Source of the DNA: Ichthyophis bannanicus
Lineage: Eukaryota > Chordata > Amphibia > Gymnophiona > Ichthyophiidae
DNA length: 64,000 bases
Direction: 5' to 3'
Assembly: GCA_033557465.1 (NCBI GenBank)
Contig: CM066051.1
Span: 105,253,026 to 105,317,025, forward strand
This document shows, in pieces, positions 42,921-55,592 of the stretch (positions are counted from its first letter, which is position 1; the number at the start of each line of letters is the position of its first letter). The translations under genes and the position numbers were made by a program. The notes under the pieces are model-generated. The model ran no database searches. It saw only the letters and a list, made by a program, of their open reading frames with translations, and had not been told where the DNA came from.

Positions 42921-45079
42921 ACTAAAACACTGGGAGTCCCCAGCAGGTGGCACCCTGTGTCTTCCTTCCTGCATTCAAAGAGAGGGCTGTAGATCATATT
43001 CTGTCTCCTTGCTAGGTGATGCCGCTGACGTCGTCGCCTACAGTGCCGGGCTCTCCCAAGCTCAGAGGAGTCCTTTGGCTTCTCTGAGCAGGCACACATG
43101 TGCCTTCCCGCCAAGCTCTTGCTTGATCCTGTCAGTTGTTTTCATAACATGATCAAGCACCATGGCTCTCCATGCTCCACAATCGCGCCTTTCACCGCTT
43201 TTCTCAATGTGTCCGCAGCACCAAAAAACCCCCAAAAACCCAGAGAAGCATCACCGAAAAAGTCATACGATCGTTGTTGGCAGTCCCCCTCCTCCACCAA
43301 CCAGCAGCACACAGCCATTGAGGAACTGATATATACAAAAAACAAAAGTAAACAACTCAAAGAGAGCAAGAAGGACAACATCAAATTTCTGAGCATAAAC
43401 CCAAGAAGCAACACTGCTCATGGTGACAAACTCATTCTCTTCTCCATTGTCCACCTCCCTTCCCCCACTGGGCCCAGACTTGGCACGATCAGGGGGCCAC
43501 AGGGCAGCCGCATGGCTGGGAGGCAGACCTCCTACCGACCCTGGCTAAAAACCAGCTTGCCCAGAGCCTGCACCACCTGGTCAGAAGCTCCATCCCCTCC
43601 CCCTCAACTCTGGCTGCCTCCTCTCTCACAGCAGCAGTCTCAGGTACCTCGGGAGGGGGGGGGGGGGCGAAGTCCAAATCCAAGCACAAGCATCACCAGA
43701 CCCAGGAGCCTGCTAGCTGCAGTTCAGCAGCAGGGGTCCTCCATATACCGCAAGGGAACTCCCCCAAAAGTCACCAAAACTGCTTGGGGACCCTTTCATG
43801 CCTGCTGTATCACCTAAGCGACCCCCTCCCCCTACAGCCTTCAGAGCTTTCCAACCAAAACTCATCACTGAAGTGCCTCCTGTGAAAGTTTGTGGTGGAC
43901 TGTGTAGCCATCCTCCAGGCCACCACTATGGCAGGGGTCCTGCTTCCCAAAGCACAGTGGGGGGTCTCAGCTTCTGAGAGCACCCCCTTCAAAGATCCAT
44001 AGGACCCATAAAAGGCACTCTCCCTGGATTCCCCCCTCTAATCCAGTGGAGACCTCCACTGGAAGATGATGCCTGCTCCCTCCTGAGTCACCCCTTATCC
44101 CATGAAACTGAGTTGCCAGGTGCAGAAGACTCCCCCTTGCTCATACCTGAGCACATTGCAGAAGAGACGCTAGAGGACTACTCATACCCAAAATTTCTAC
44201 AGAAGATCTTGCGAGCCCTTGCTCTAAGTGACTCCTAAACATTCACCAATTAAAGGAATTTTCAGTCCATCCTTAAAGCGGGCAGCGCTCCCAAGGAAGT
44301 CATCACCCTGCAGGTCCACATCATCCTTCAAGCTCTACAGGCTTCCATCTGGAAAACCCCAACGTCTGTCCACATGACCTCCAGGCATGCTAGACCTCAA
44401 GTATAAAGTCCTCCCTTCTCCTGGTTTCCAACACCAATAGCTACCACATCAGTTGGTTGTCTCAGAAGTTGTTCGCAAAAAGTCCAAGACCGCCAAGTTG
44501 ACCTTCAAAACACTACCAGGGAAAGAGCAAAGAACACTGTATGCCATTGGCTGCAAGTTCTATCTAAGCAACCTCCAATCTATGTGCATCCTTGCACACC
44601 ATCTATAGATTCTACATTACCATTATGACCTCCTTCTCCAACTGGACGAGATCTCTAATCTCCCAGCAGAAGACCAGGCTCAACTGCTCTCTAACCTCCA
44701 CGAATCCCTCTTCCATAATATTCGGACCATGTATAATGCATTTGACTTTGTAGCACGCTCCTCCCTTAACCACCATCTCAGCAAGGCGCACGGCTTGGCT
44801 ATGCATCTCTGAGCTAAGGGAAGACCTCTATGACTATCTCGCAGATGCCCCATGTCTGAGAGATAGCCCCTTCGGTTCCAAGGTCCAAGAGATCTACAGC
44901 TAGGGAGCTGGCAGCCCAACCAGAAAAACCTCAGTCACAGGCTCGTAGGTCATTATCACTACTAGTATTTCCAGCAGTTCTATCCTCACAGGAGGTTCTA
45001 CCCCTATTCTTGCCAGCAACCCAGTGTTCATCACCACTAAATTACATGCAGTGCTCTCAGCCACATGAGAGAAAGCAGC

Positions 45080-46550
45080 ATTTGCAAAGCCCAGCTCAAA
45101 TCCCCAAGACGAACTCCAGTTTTTGACTACCTGCCAGTGGCGGCCGAATTCAGTTCTTCAGGGAGATCCATAACAACCGATCATTGGGTTCTAAACATTG
45201 TGCAGGGAGGATATAAACTCAACTTTACAACCCCCCCCCCCCCCACCAACCTAGCCCTCACCATCCGGAAGGCCACTTCCAGATTAGCTTCTGATCATCT
45301 TGCAACAGGAGATATCAGAGCTCCTGTGAACCGGGCTATAGCACCCGTACCTTGCAACCAAAGGGATCAAGGGTTCTACTCCTGGTTCTTCCTCATTCCA
45401 AAGAAAACTGGCGGATTCTGATCCAACCTCAATCCCTGCAACCTCAGTCTCTAAATCAAGCAGGAAAAGCTCAATATGAACTCTCAGCACTATCCTCCCA
45501 CTACTGCATTGAAACGATTGGCTTGCCTCCCTAAAACTGAAAGATGCCTACACGCACATACCCATCCATCCCCTCCACTAGGAATACCTTTGCTTCAAGT
45601 TCCAATAAAACCATTATCAATACCAGGTTCTTACTTTCGGCCTCTCAGTTGCTCCACGGGTTTTCATAAGTGTCTAGCAGTAGTCACAATGCACCTGCAC
45701 TGACAGGGACACTGCATTTACCCCTACCTCGACCAATGGCTCATCCCAGCAGCATCCATAGTGGAGGCTCAGCGCACTCTACAAGCCACCATAAATATGC
45801 TGCGTCCAACGGGGTTCGTCATCAACAACGAGAAGTCCAGACTACAACCCCAGCAAAGTCTGCTCTTTATAGGAGCGCTATTTAACACAGTCGGGGCCAG
45901 GGCCTATCTTCCAAGCAACAGAGCCCTTCTCCTGGGGTGCATCTGCACTGATATACAGCACCACTTAGTCACCTCTGCATGATCCCTCTTTCAGTTACTT
46001 GGCCACATGGCCACATTGGTGCATGTCATCCCCATGGCAAGACTCTACATGTGGCCTCTGCAATGGCATCTCAGGTTGAACTGGGATCAGCATACACAAT
46101 CCCTACACAAAAAAATCCCAATGTCAGGGACCAATCTCCATTGGCTTCACCAGAGACTCCAGTAGTGGCCCAACCCAGCCAACTTCAGCAGTGGTTGACC
46201 CTTCCAGATACTGGAGCACCAGTTCACCCTCATGACCGATGCCTCCATGTGCGGCTGGGGGGCACACCTTCTCCATCTGCCCACACAAGGGACGTGGACC
46301 AGCCAGGAGTGTTCTCTTCACATCAGCATCCTACACGCAGTCTACTACACTCTGTCCGCTTTTCATCAGTAAGTCAGCTGCAGGATTCTATTGGTGCAAA
46401 CAGACAACCAAGTCACCATGTTCAACATCAACAAGCAGGGAGGGTCAGGGGTCATTCAGACTCTGCCAGGAGGCCGCACACCTCTGGCCCCTAGCACAGT
46501 ACCTTCACACCACCCTCAGGGCAACATACTTACCAGGGGTACACAACCAC
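45080..46550 (+). pseudogene. DIRS-like RT and RNase H, decayed
   Basis: See the motifs listed for the host element: RT palm remnants around 45360-45900 and RNase H around 46225-46440. Side by side with the 57692-59830 protein the order is identical (WVLxIV, VPKK or IPKK, PYLD, ITDAS or MTDAS, GWGAH, NRQGG or NKQGG). Stops and frame changes are too many for function. Confidence 0.72.
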
Positions 46551-47428
46551 TTTGGACAAGTGCAAAGTTATGCACCTAGGGAAGAACAACCCAAACTATG
46601 GTTACACAATGGAAGGTTCCACATTAGGAACCACCACCCAGGAAAAAGATTTAGGTGTCATTGTAGATAACATGTTAAAACCCTCGGCCCAGTGTGCAGC
46701 GGCAGCCAAGAGAGCAAATAAAATGCTAGGTATCATAAGGAAAGGAATGGAAAATAAAACAAAAGATATTATAATGCCTCTATATCGTTCCATGGTGAGA
46801 CCGCACCTTGAATATTGTGTGCAATTCTGGTCGCCATATCTTAAAAAGGATATAGCTTTATTAGAAAAGGTTCAGAGAAGAGCCACCAAAATGGTAAAGG
46901 GGATGGAAGGATACTCCTATGAAGCAAGGCTAAAAAGGTTAGGGCTCTTTAACCTGGAAAAGAGACGGCTGAGGGGAGATATGATAGAAGTCTATAAATT
47001 AATGAACGGAGTGGAACGGGTAAACGTAGATCGATTGTTTACATTATCAGAATATAGAAAGACTAGGGGACATGCAATGAAGCTACAGGGTAAACTATTT
47101 AAGACTAATAAAAGAAAATTTTTTTTCACTCAACGTGTTATCAAACTCTGGAATTTGTTACCGGTGGACGTAGTAAAGGCTGTTAGTGTAGCTGGGTTTA
47201 AAAAAGGTTTGGACAAGTTCCTGGAGGAAAGGTCCATAAACCATTATTAAGAAGGGACCCAGGATATCAATGCTTGACCCATTACAAGCATTGCGGAACC
47301 TGTGTCTTTTGGGGAAACTGCTAAGTACGTATGATCTAGATTGGCCACTGTTGGAAACAGGATACTGGGCTTGATGGACCTTGGTCTGACCCAGTATGGC
47401 ATATCTTATGATCTTATGTTCTTATGTT
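46551..47428 (+). mobile_element. 5'-truncated CR1 (TTCTTATG-tail family) in the old DIRS
   Basis: A 233-codon open frame encodes the RT thumb and C-terminal domain: [107 protein letters not shown], and a stop at 47248. The 3' UTR has CTTGGTCTGACCCAGTATGG and ends in repeats of TTCTTATG. It splits the DIRS frame near the RNase H end. A shorter copy of the same family lies at 51462-52057. Confidence 0.88.
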
Positions 47429-48082
47429 CAGTAGGCGGACACCCTCAGCCACTGCCTCAACGTTCTCAGATGGTCCCTGGATGGTCAGGTAGTTGGCTGG
47501 ATCTTCTGCGCCTTGGGCACTTTAGAGATCAATCTCTTTGTAACTGTAGACAATGCCAAGTGCCCTCTCTTTTGCTCTGTATGGCCCATTCCACGTCAAT
47601 GGGCCCCCAATGCATCTGTTATCAGTTGGAGGCACCATTGGCTGTACGCCTTCCTTCCTTTTCCCCTACTCAGCTGAATCCTACTCAAGGCCCAGGAGGA
47701 CAAAGCAAACCTCATCCTCATAGTACCACAATGGCTATATCAGATCTTCCCGGCCACTTCCCGGCCTTGATGTAGCAGGGTCCACAACCGCTCAGAGCAG
47801 ACCCCTTCCTACTCACCCAGAACCAGGTAGCCCTGCTGCACCTCAATCTTAGCAGCATCTCCCTAGCTGTCTGGAAAATCCATGTGGTCTGACAGAAGAC
47901 CTCGCACTTTCAAGTGAGGTACACATCATAATCTCAACATCTCAGAAACCTGCTACTCAACTCTCCTACCAACGAAAGTAGTTCCGCTTCAACAGCTGGG
48001 CTAGAGAAAGAGGATCTAATTCAATGCCCCCTAAGTCAAGTGCTCACTTAATCTGCTCCACTTTTAGCACTTGGGCCTACAA

Positions 48083-49405
48083 ATCCATCTGTGAACATTT
48101 CTCTCTACAGTGTTGGAGGCAGGATCTGTCTGCGAATATTTCCCTTCACAACGTGGAAGACAGGTTCTGTCTGTGAACATTTCCCTCTACAGTGTGGGAG
48201 GTGAGATCCATCTGTGAACATTTCTCTCTACAGTGTTGGAGGTGGGATCCATCGGTGAACATTTCTCTCTACAGTGTGGGAGGCAAGATCCATCTGTGAA
48301 CATTTCCCTCTACAGTGTTGGAGGTGGGATCCGTCTGTGAACATTTCCCTCTACAGTGTTGGAGGTGGGATCCGTCTGTGAACATTTCCCTCTACATTGT
48401 GGGAGGCGGGATCCATCTGTGAACATTCCTCTCTACAGTGTGGGAGGCGAGATCCATCTGTGAACATTCCTCTCTACAGTGTGGGAGGTGGGATCCATCT
48501 GTGAACATTTCCCTCTACATTGTGGGAGGCGGGACCCATCTGTGAACATTCCTCTCTACAGTGTGAGAGGCGGGATCCATCTGTGAACATTCCTCTCTAC
48601 AGTGTGAGAGGCGGGATCCGTCTGTGAACATTTCCCTCTACAGTGTGAGAGGCGGGACCCGTCTGTGAACATTCCTCTCTACAGTGTGAGAGGCGGGATC
48701 CATCTGTGAACATTCCTCTCTACAGTGTGAGAGGCGGGATCCATCTGTGAACATTTCTCTCTACAGTGTGAGAGGCGGGATCCATCTGTGAACATTTCTC
48801 TCTACAGTGTGAGAGGCGGGATCCATCTGTGAACATTTCTCTCTACAGTGTGGGAGGCGGGATCCGTCTGAACATTCCTCTCTACAGTGTGAGAGGCGGG
48901 ATCCATCTGTGAACATTTCCCTCTACAGTGTGGGAGGCGGGATCCATCTGTGAACATTCCTCTCTACAGTGTGAGAGGCGGGATCCATCTGTGAACATTT
49001 CCCTCTACAGTGTGAGAGGCGGGACCCATCTGTGAACATTTCCCTCTACATTGTGGGAGGCGGGACCCATCTGTGAACATTTCTCTCTACAGTGTGGGAG
49101 GCGGGATCCATCTGTGAACATTTCTCTCTACAGTGTGGGAGGCGGGACCCATCTGTGAACATTTCTCTCTACAGTGTGAGAGGCGGGATCCATCTGTGAA
49201 CATTTCCCTCTACAGTGTGAGAGGCGGGACACATCTGTGAACATTTCCCTTCACAACATAGAAGACAGGATGCCTCTGTGAACATTTTGCTCTGTAATGT
49301 GGAACATAAGATCTGTCTGTGAAGATTTCTTTCCATAGCGTGGGAAACAGGATCTGTCTGTGAACATTTCTCTCCACAACGTGGGAGGCAGAATTGTCCA
49401 TTGTT
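48083..49405. repeat. 41-bp minisatellite, about 32 copies
   Basis: The unit contains CATCTGTGAACATTTCTCTC then TACAGTGTGAGAGGCGGGAT and repeats head to tail every 41 bp. Variants alternate (CATCTG/CGTCTG, TTTCCC/TTTCTC/TTCCTC, GTGAGAG/GTGGGAG/GTTGGAG). One unit near 48865 lacks GTG. Units at both ends are most diverged (AACGTGGAAGACAGG). 41 is not a multiple of three, so frames across it are not coding. Confidence 0.95.
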
Positions 49406-49479
49406 GAACATTTCCAGACCATCCACAATGAATGCTTTTTCCTCCCAGGCTATGAGGTGATCAGGTCATACAATAAATA

Positions 49480-49930
49480 ATCTAGTGCATAATTGTGGAC
49501 CTGATATTCAGTGGCGGTGAATAACTGATCTATTGTGGTTAGCTGCTGCCGTTGAACTATACAGCTGGATATTCAATGCTGGGGCCATATCTGGACCCCG
49601 GCATTGAATATCCAGTTTGCCAAATTGCTGGGAAGTTCACCGGACAGCGGCAGTATTCAGCTGCTGCCTGATTAGCCTTAGTGGTGAAAATTAAACCAGC
49701 CTTTACTGCGCCTGACTTTTATCACATGCTGGTTCAATATCGTCACTTCCCGGTTATGACGGGGTGCTGCCCCTGGAAGACCCTTATGCTAACCGGTTAA
49801 CATCAGGGCATAGAACGACAGCCCCCGTGGATATTCAGCAGCATGAGCCATGTTAGTTCCTGCTGAATATCCCACTGGATAGCATTTACATAGTTTACAG
49901 GCCTGCAAACTGTGTAAATGCTTTTGAATT
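49480..49930. mobile_element. MITE-like segment with repeated TATTCAG/CTGAATA motifs
   Basis: CTGATATTCAGTGGCGG near 49500 is mirrored by CCTGCTGAATATCCCACTGG near 49858; internal copies (GATATTCAATGC, ATTGAATATCC, GTATTCAGC, GGATATTCAGC) add further inverted pairs. It has no ORF. Family is not assigned. Confidence 0.5.
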
Positions 49931-50027
49931 CATGCCCCCTTCCCCATGTTTTTTAGACAAAGAAATGTGCTGTATTTAGCTGATTTTAATTTCTACTTCT
50001 CTCCTGATTTTCTTCTTCTTTCAAACA

Positions 50028-50276
50028 GTGATCATGAGACAATCCTTGGGGGAAAAGACCTGCCGGTCTGGTACTAGAGTCATGGTCCAGGGAGTGAGGC
50101 TGTACAGTGCTTCCAGTAGTAGAAAAGCTTGGGACATACTGAAAAATGGAGTGGGGGGGGAGGGGGCATCAGGTAGAGGCTGGTTCCACCTGCATGCCAG
50201 GTCAGGCGCCCTCCTCTTTGAGCTGGAAACTTTCCCAGTTAGAAAACCGGAGGCAGGGAAAACTCCCACCTTTTAG
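50028..50276 (+). CDS. Weak candidate exon, unidentified
   Basis: A good acceptor-like tract (TTTTCTTCTTCTTTCAAACAG, ending about 50029) precedes a frame of 82 codons ending at a TAG at 50274: RQSLGEKTCRSGTRVMVQGV, RLYSASSSRKAWDIL, SGRGWFHLHARSGALLFELE. A poly-G run (50151-50165) lies inside it. I do not recognise the protein, and it may be chance or a repeat. Kept only because of the splice-site context. Confidence 0.25.
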   Translation: MIMRQSLGEKTCRSGTRVMVQGVRLYSASSSRKAWDILKNGVGGEGASGRGWFHLHARSGALLFELETFPVRKPEAGKTPTF

Positions 50277-50780
50277 ATGTCTGTCTGTCTGTCCCGTCCT
50301 GCCTTCATCTTCAAAGTGACTGTGACTGGCTTACAGTCAGCTCGGGGTCTCAGCAGCTCTAATTCAGTAAAGATTTTTTGGAGCCTTTTTTGGGGTTTCT
50401 TTAAGCCGTGGAATGGGTGAGGGAAAGTGGAATAATTAACGTGGGAAACAAGAATGGCATTATGCACACTGGAAAATGGTTTACTTCTTACAGAAAAAGA
50501 AAAAGTGAGTCCAACATCTGTCACTTTCACTGCACACCTGCTTCTTATTTCGGGATTTCCTTCCCCCCTCAGTTGCCTTGCTGTTTGGCTGTGTTTGTTT
50601 TTAATTGGTATATTCACTTCTTTGGTGCAATTACTCTCTTAATGTTTGTGTATTTCTTGGTTAATATGACGAGTACACAATATCTTATGTACACACACCC
50701 ACACCCCCCCCACACACACACACAGAGGGATGGCTAAGCTTCTCTGTGGTTAAGGCTGTGCTCAGAAGGAGGCACTTAGG
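50277..50780. other. No gene seen; short CA-rich tract at 50690-50725
   Basis: Unremarkable sequence with (TCTG)n at 50278-50293 and a CA microsatellite before the next CR1. Confidence 0.4.
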
Positions 50781-50784
50781 AAAA

Positions 50785-53700
50785 TAGAAACATAGAAATA
50801 TGATGACAGAAAAAGACCACATGGCCTATCTAGTCTGTCCTTCCATATCAACAACTACAACAGTCCCTTTTTTACTTTTGGAGATCCTCTGTGTTTGTCC
50901 CATGCTTTTTTTAATTCAGTTACTGTCCTCATCTCTACCACTTCCACTGGGAGACTATTCCACGGATCCACTACTCTTTCCGTAAATAAATATTTCCGCA
51001 TATCACTCCTGAATCTATCTCCCTTCACCCTCATCCCATGTCCCCTCGTAGCAGAACTTGCTTTCAATTGAAAGAGGCTCTCTCCCTGAACATTTATGCC
51101 ACAGAGGTATTTAAACATCTCAATCATATCACCTCTATCCCGCCTTTCCTCTAAGGTGTACATATTAAGAACCTTCAGTCTGTCCTCATATGCTTTATAA
51201 TGAAGCCCACTAATCATTTTAGTAGCCACCCTCTGCACGACTCCATCCTGTTCACATCCTTTTGAAGATGCGGTCTCCAGAATTGCACACTATACTCCAA
51301 ATGAGGTCGCACCAAAGACTTATAGAGAGGCATTATCACCTCCTTTTTTCTGCTAGCCATTCCTCTCCGTATGCACCCAAGCATCCTTTTAGCTTTTTCC
51401 GTCGCCTTTTCTACCTGTTTAGCTACTTTAAGATCATCAGACACAACCACACCTAGGTCCCAATTCTGGTCGCCGTATCTTAAAAAGGATATAGCGATTT
51501 TAGAAAAGGTTCAGAGAAGAGCCACCAAAATGGTAAAGGGGATGGAAGGATACTCCTATGAAGAAAGGCTAAAAAGGTTAGGGCTCTTTAACCTGGAAAA
51601 GAGACAGCTGAGGGGAGATATGATAGAAGTCTATAAATTAATGAACGGAGTGGAACGGGTAAACGTAGATCGATTGTTTACGTTATCAGAATATAGAAAG
51701 ACTAGGGGACATGCAATGAAGCTACAGGGTAAACTATTTATGACTAATAAAAGAAAATATTTTTTCACTCAACATTTAATCAAACTCTGGAATTTGTTAC
51801 CGGAGGATGTAGTAAAGGCTGTTAGTGTAGCTGGGTTTAAAAAAGGTTTGGACAAGTTCCTGGAGGAAAGGTCCATAAACCATTATTAAGAAGTGACCGA
51901 AGATATCAATGCTTGACCCAGTACAAGCATTGTGGAACTTTTGTCTCTTGGGGAAACTGCTAGGTACATATGACCTAGTTTGGCCACTGTTGGAAACAGA
52001 ATACTGGGCTTGATGGACCTTGGTCTGACCCAGTATGGCATATCTTATGTTCTTATGTCCCGCTCTTCTTTAGTGGACAAAAGTACTTCACCCCCCTATA
52101 CAATATTGCTCCCTTGGATTGCTGCAGCCCAAATGCATGACCTTACATTTTTTAACATTAAATCCCAGCTGCCAAATTCTAGACCATTCTTCAAGCTTAG
52201 CTAGATCCCTCCTCATGTTATCTACACCTTCCTGGGTGTCTACTCTGTTGCAGATTTTGGTATCATCCGCCAAGAGGCAAACCTTACCCTACAGCCCTTC
52301 CGCTATATCACTAACAAAGATGTTAAAAAGAATCGGACCAAGGACAGATCCCTGGGGCACACCACTGGTAGCATCCTTCTCCTCAGAGTGAGCTCCATTT
52401 ACTTATACTCCTTGTCACCTCCCACCCAACCAATTTCTAACCCAAGCAGTAACTTTAGGGTCCATCCCTAGGGTGCTCAGTTTGTTTATAAGTCGCCTGT
52501 GAGGAACAGTGTCAAAGGCTTTACTGAAATCTAAATATACCACATCTGGAGCTCTCCCTCGGTCCAACTCTCTGGTCACCCAGTCAAAGAAATCAATCAG
52601 ATTTGTCTGACAAGACCTGCCTCTGGTGAATCCATGCTGCCTCGGATCCTGTAATCCGCTGGACTCCAGAAACCTCACTATTTTCTCTTTCAGCAGCGTT
52701 TCCAATAATTTACTCACCACCGAAGTTAAACTAACCGGCCTGTAGTTTTCAACCACATCCTTACTTCCGCTTTTGTGTAAAGGCACCACATGAGCCTCTC
52801 TCCAGTCCTTTGGCACCACTCCTGACTCCAACGAGGCATTGAAAAGGTCAGTCAGTGGAGTTGCTAGAACGTCCCCAAGTTCCCTCAGTATTCTAGGGTG
52901 TATCCCATCCGGTCCCATCGCTTTGTCTACTTTAAGTTGAGCTAGTTTCTCACGAACAGTCTTTTGAAAATTGTTCAAGATGTCCCTCGCTTCTGTTCCT
53001 ATTTGTGGGTGTTTTCTGAGGTCCTGCTCCTGGTTCTTCATCTGTGAACACAGAACAAAAATATTTGTTAAGCAATTCCACTTTATCCTTATCAGCTTCT
53101 ACATATTCCTCCCCTGCACCCTTGAATCTGACAATACCACTTTTGCCCTTCCTCTTCTCACTAATATATCTGAAAAATGTCTTATCCCCCCATTTTATTG
53201 CATTGGCTATTTCCTCCTCCTTTTGAATCTTTGCCTTCTTGACTACTTTGCTAGCTTCTCTAAGTTTTTCCAAATACAGATGCCTGTCTTCCTCTCTCTG
53301 TGATCTCTTGTATTTCATGAAGGCCTCCCTCTTTTTCTTCAATTTTTCAGCTACTTCTTTCGAAAACCATAGCAATCTCCTTTTCCTTTTACCTTTATTT
53401 ACCATTTTAACAAAAAGGTTGGTTGCCCTTAAAATATCCCCTTTCAGTTTTGCCCACTCTTTTTCTACATCCCCCAGCTGTTCCCATCCCACTAACAACT
53501 CCCTGAGGTATTGGCCCATCTTCGCAAAGTTAGTCTTCCTAAAGTCTAAGATCCTCACCTTTGAATCGATTCTAACAGCCCTAGTCCTAATACTGAACCA
53601 CACCATCTGGTGATCACTGGATGCAAAATGATCTCCCACTACAACATCAGAAACACTTTCACCATTGGTAAGCACCAAGTCCAGTATGGCCCCTTCACGT

Positions 53701-53860
53701 GTGGGGTCTGTTACCAATTGCCTGAATAGTTCTCCCTGCAGAGAATCCAGGATCTCCTTACTTCTAGATGATACTGCAGCAGGAATATGCTAATCAATAT
53801 CTGGCATATTGAAATCTCCTATCAGTAGCACTTCCCCTTTCCTAGCAATGCTGCGTATGT
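50785..53860 (-). mobile_element. CR1 LINE, second copy of the esterase family, 5'-truncated
   Basis: It is near-identical to 6252-8720 of this window. The 3' tail is TTTCTATG-type (50785-50805). The C-terminal domain (51238-50855), RT (about 53041-52090 with YLDFSKAFDTVPH) and C-terminal endonuclease part (53717-52950) are present. Frame breaks lie near 51240, 52415 and 52950, at positions different from copy 1. A plus-strand CR1 is inserted at 51462-52056. At 53860 it stops abruptly inside the endonuclease, where L2 tail sequence begins. Confidence 0.9.
51462..52056 (+). mobile_element. Short CR1 insert (TTCTTATG-tail family) with GTCCC duplication
   Basis: It starts in the codons [20 protein letters not shown] and carries [20 protein letters not shown] and [13 protein letters not shown] to a stop at 51887, then a 3' UTR ending TTCTTAT. 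GTCCC is present at 51457-51461 and 52057-52061, while the uninterrupted relative at 6916-6923 has it once. It belongs to the same family as 46551-47428. Confidence 0.9.
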
Positions 53861-54690
53861 TTATTTAACAAATTTTATATACCGTCTTTCTACAAGTCAA
53901 GACGGTTTACATAGAACATATTTAGCAGTATGTTTCAACTGTTTACATGGAACAAGATAACGATGAATAAATATGGTAACGAGAAGAACTAATTACAAAG
54001 ATCAAAGATCAACTATTTACATATGAATTTACAATGAGCCATATGGTTGTGTAAAAGAATTTGAGAGTTGCAGAAGGAATAGGGAGGAAGGTGTAAAGGT
54101 TATGAGCTAAGGTGGAAGGGAAAAATGTTCAAGGAAAAGATGGGTTTTTAACTTTTTTTGGAACTCAGAGTGGTTTGAACAGTTCCGAAGTTCGTGAGGA
54201 AGGGAATTCCATAAGGATGGAGCATAGAGGGAGAAGGCCTTATTACTTGTAGATTGTTTGCAGTGTCTCTTGTTTATAGGGATGGTCAGTAAGTTTTTGG
54301 TAATAGGGCGGCGTGATCTTGTGCTGTTGGAGGAGAGAGGGAGAGGGGAGAGGCATGGAGCTGACTCATTGGAAATGATTTTATGTATGAGAGTGAGGAC
54401 CTTGAATTGAACTCTGTATTGGATGGGGAGCCAGTGGAGATGATAGAGGACAGGTGTAATGTGGGAACGTCTAGGGTTGTTAATTATAAGCCGCGCTATC
54501 GTGTTCTGGGCAAGTTGGAGCGGTTGAATAGAGTTATTGGGGAGGCCATGATAGATATGGTTACAGTAATCAAGAAAAGGGATTGTGAGGGCCTGGCAGA
54601 CAGTACGAAAGGAGTTAGGGCTTAGGAGGGGTTTGAGGTTGCGGAGGATACGGATCTTTGCATATATTAGTGGTTTTCTTTATTTGGTCA
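53861..54690 (-). mobile_element. 3' part of an L2 LINE
   Basis: The plus strand begins TTATTTAACAAATTTTATAT followed by ACCGTCTT...AAGACGGT, the L2 hairpin in reverse. Farther right, degenerate reverse-strand L2 C-terminal codons (HWLP near 54430, and an RT end near 54600) fade out near 54690. Confidence 0.75.
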
Positions 54691-55212
54691 GTGGGGGTTG
54701 CATCTTAAGACTCACACTAGATTAAAAGATCATACTACAGAATGATTTATAACGCAGGTCAAAATGTCATACCATAACTTTACAAAGGCAGACATATTAA
54801 TTAAATGACTTAGAAAATCGTTTGGAGCAAGGACAGCTGAGGGAAGAAAGAGTGCATTTATTTATCTGTGGACTTTGCAAAGCTTTTAGGCGTAGATAAC
54901 TTGTGTTCCCAGAAGCCACAACTTCACAGCTCCGGGATGCACAGTTAAGAAAAGCAAGAGGAAATTCAGATAGACAGGGAAATACAAGAAAACATACAGT
55001 AGACTGAAATATCCAAATAGGTTAATCATGTCTAATTAATTTAGGCTCAGGATTTAAATCTTCATCAGGCTGAATTTCCCTAATATTAAATAGAAAGAAT
55101 AGTGTACATTGGATATACAGCACACATATAAATATAGAGGTTTATTTTCACAAAGATGAATGTTAAAGAGAATAAACTGTACGTGCAGTGAATACATACC
55201 AGATGCCTTAGA
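54691..55212. other. No gene seen
   Basis: AT-rich sequence without recognisable coding, RNA or repeat features. Confidence 0.4.
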
Positions 55213-55365
55213 GGCATATTTACTAAGCTGGGCTAATGGTTAGCGCAGGCCATTTGTAACTAGATCCCATTGAATAACACAGGACCTAATTATGGGCTGT
55301 TTCAATAATATCTAGCTATATATGGCCCATGCTAACCCTTACCCCAGCTTAGTAAGCATGCCCTG
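55213..55365. mobile_element. Small MITE with about 40-bp inverted ends
   Basis: GGCATATTTACTAAGCTGGG at the left is mirrored by CCCCAGCTTAGTAAGCATGC at the right, and GGTTAGCGCAGGCC by GGCCCATGCTAACC. The 150-bp unit has no coding capacity. A clear target duplication is not seen. Confidence 0.75.
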
Positions 55366-55472
55366 TGTTTCTCAGAGAAGGAAAAGAGTAATGCTAGTGT
55401 ATGGGTTCCTAGTAGAGAATCTCGGCTTGAAGTCCAGAAAAGTATCCCTTGACCTTACATTCCTGAGCGGGT

Positions 55473-55592
55473 GTCCAGTTTAGTCCTCCACATCCGGGTA
55501 GTGCACCTCCTCCTGCAGCAAGGAGACTGGACCAATCAAATCTTTAGAACTGCAGCCTGCTTACTGCTGGAACTCCCATGAGCCCCCCAGTG
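55473..55592 (+). repeat. Left inverted terminal repeat of DIRS
   Basis: It starts GTCCAGTTTAGTCCTCCACA and matches the reverse complement of 61381-61500 with very few differences. A 13-bp outer extension (55460-55472) is matched only in the internal region at about 60906-60918. Confidence 0.93.

Larger units (their letters stand above)
42925..48075 (+). mobile_element. Old DIRS-like retroelement remnant, interrupted by CR1
   Basis: A gag-like region (43050-45050) is followed by RT sequence from 45080: VFDYLPVAAEFSSSGRSITT, DHWVLNIVQGGYKL, FYSWFFLIPKKTGGF, PYLDQWLIPA (catalytic DD replaced by DQ), FVINNEKSRLQPQQSLLFIGA. RNase H follows as LMTDASMCGWGAH (46225) and VQTDNQVTMFNINKQGG (46392), then after a CR1 insert LGTLEINLFVTVDNAKCPLF (47513-47572) and LILIVPQWLYQIFPA, the region after RNase H. 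It is heavily decayed and far more diverged than the DIRS at 55460. The recombinase is mostly lost at the minisatellite edge; termini are not found. Confidence 0.75.

Noticed and set aside
48083..49405. CRISPR-like array
   Set aside because: Units are directly adjacent with no unique spacers, and the genome is eukaryotic; this is a minisatellite.
49169..49428. Cys-rich minus frame resembling zinc-finger linkers (HCREKCSQ)
   Set aside because: The repeat unit is 41 bp, so the frame cannot persist, and the Cys spacing is not that of a zinc finger.
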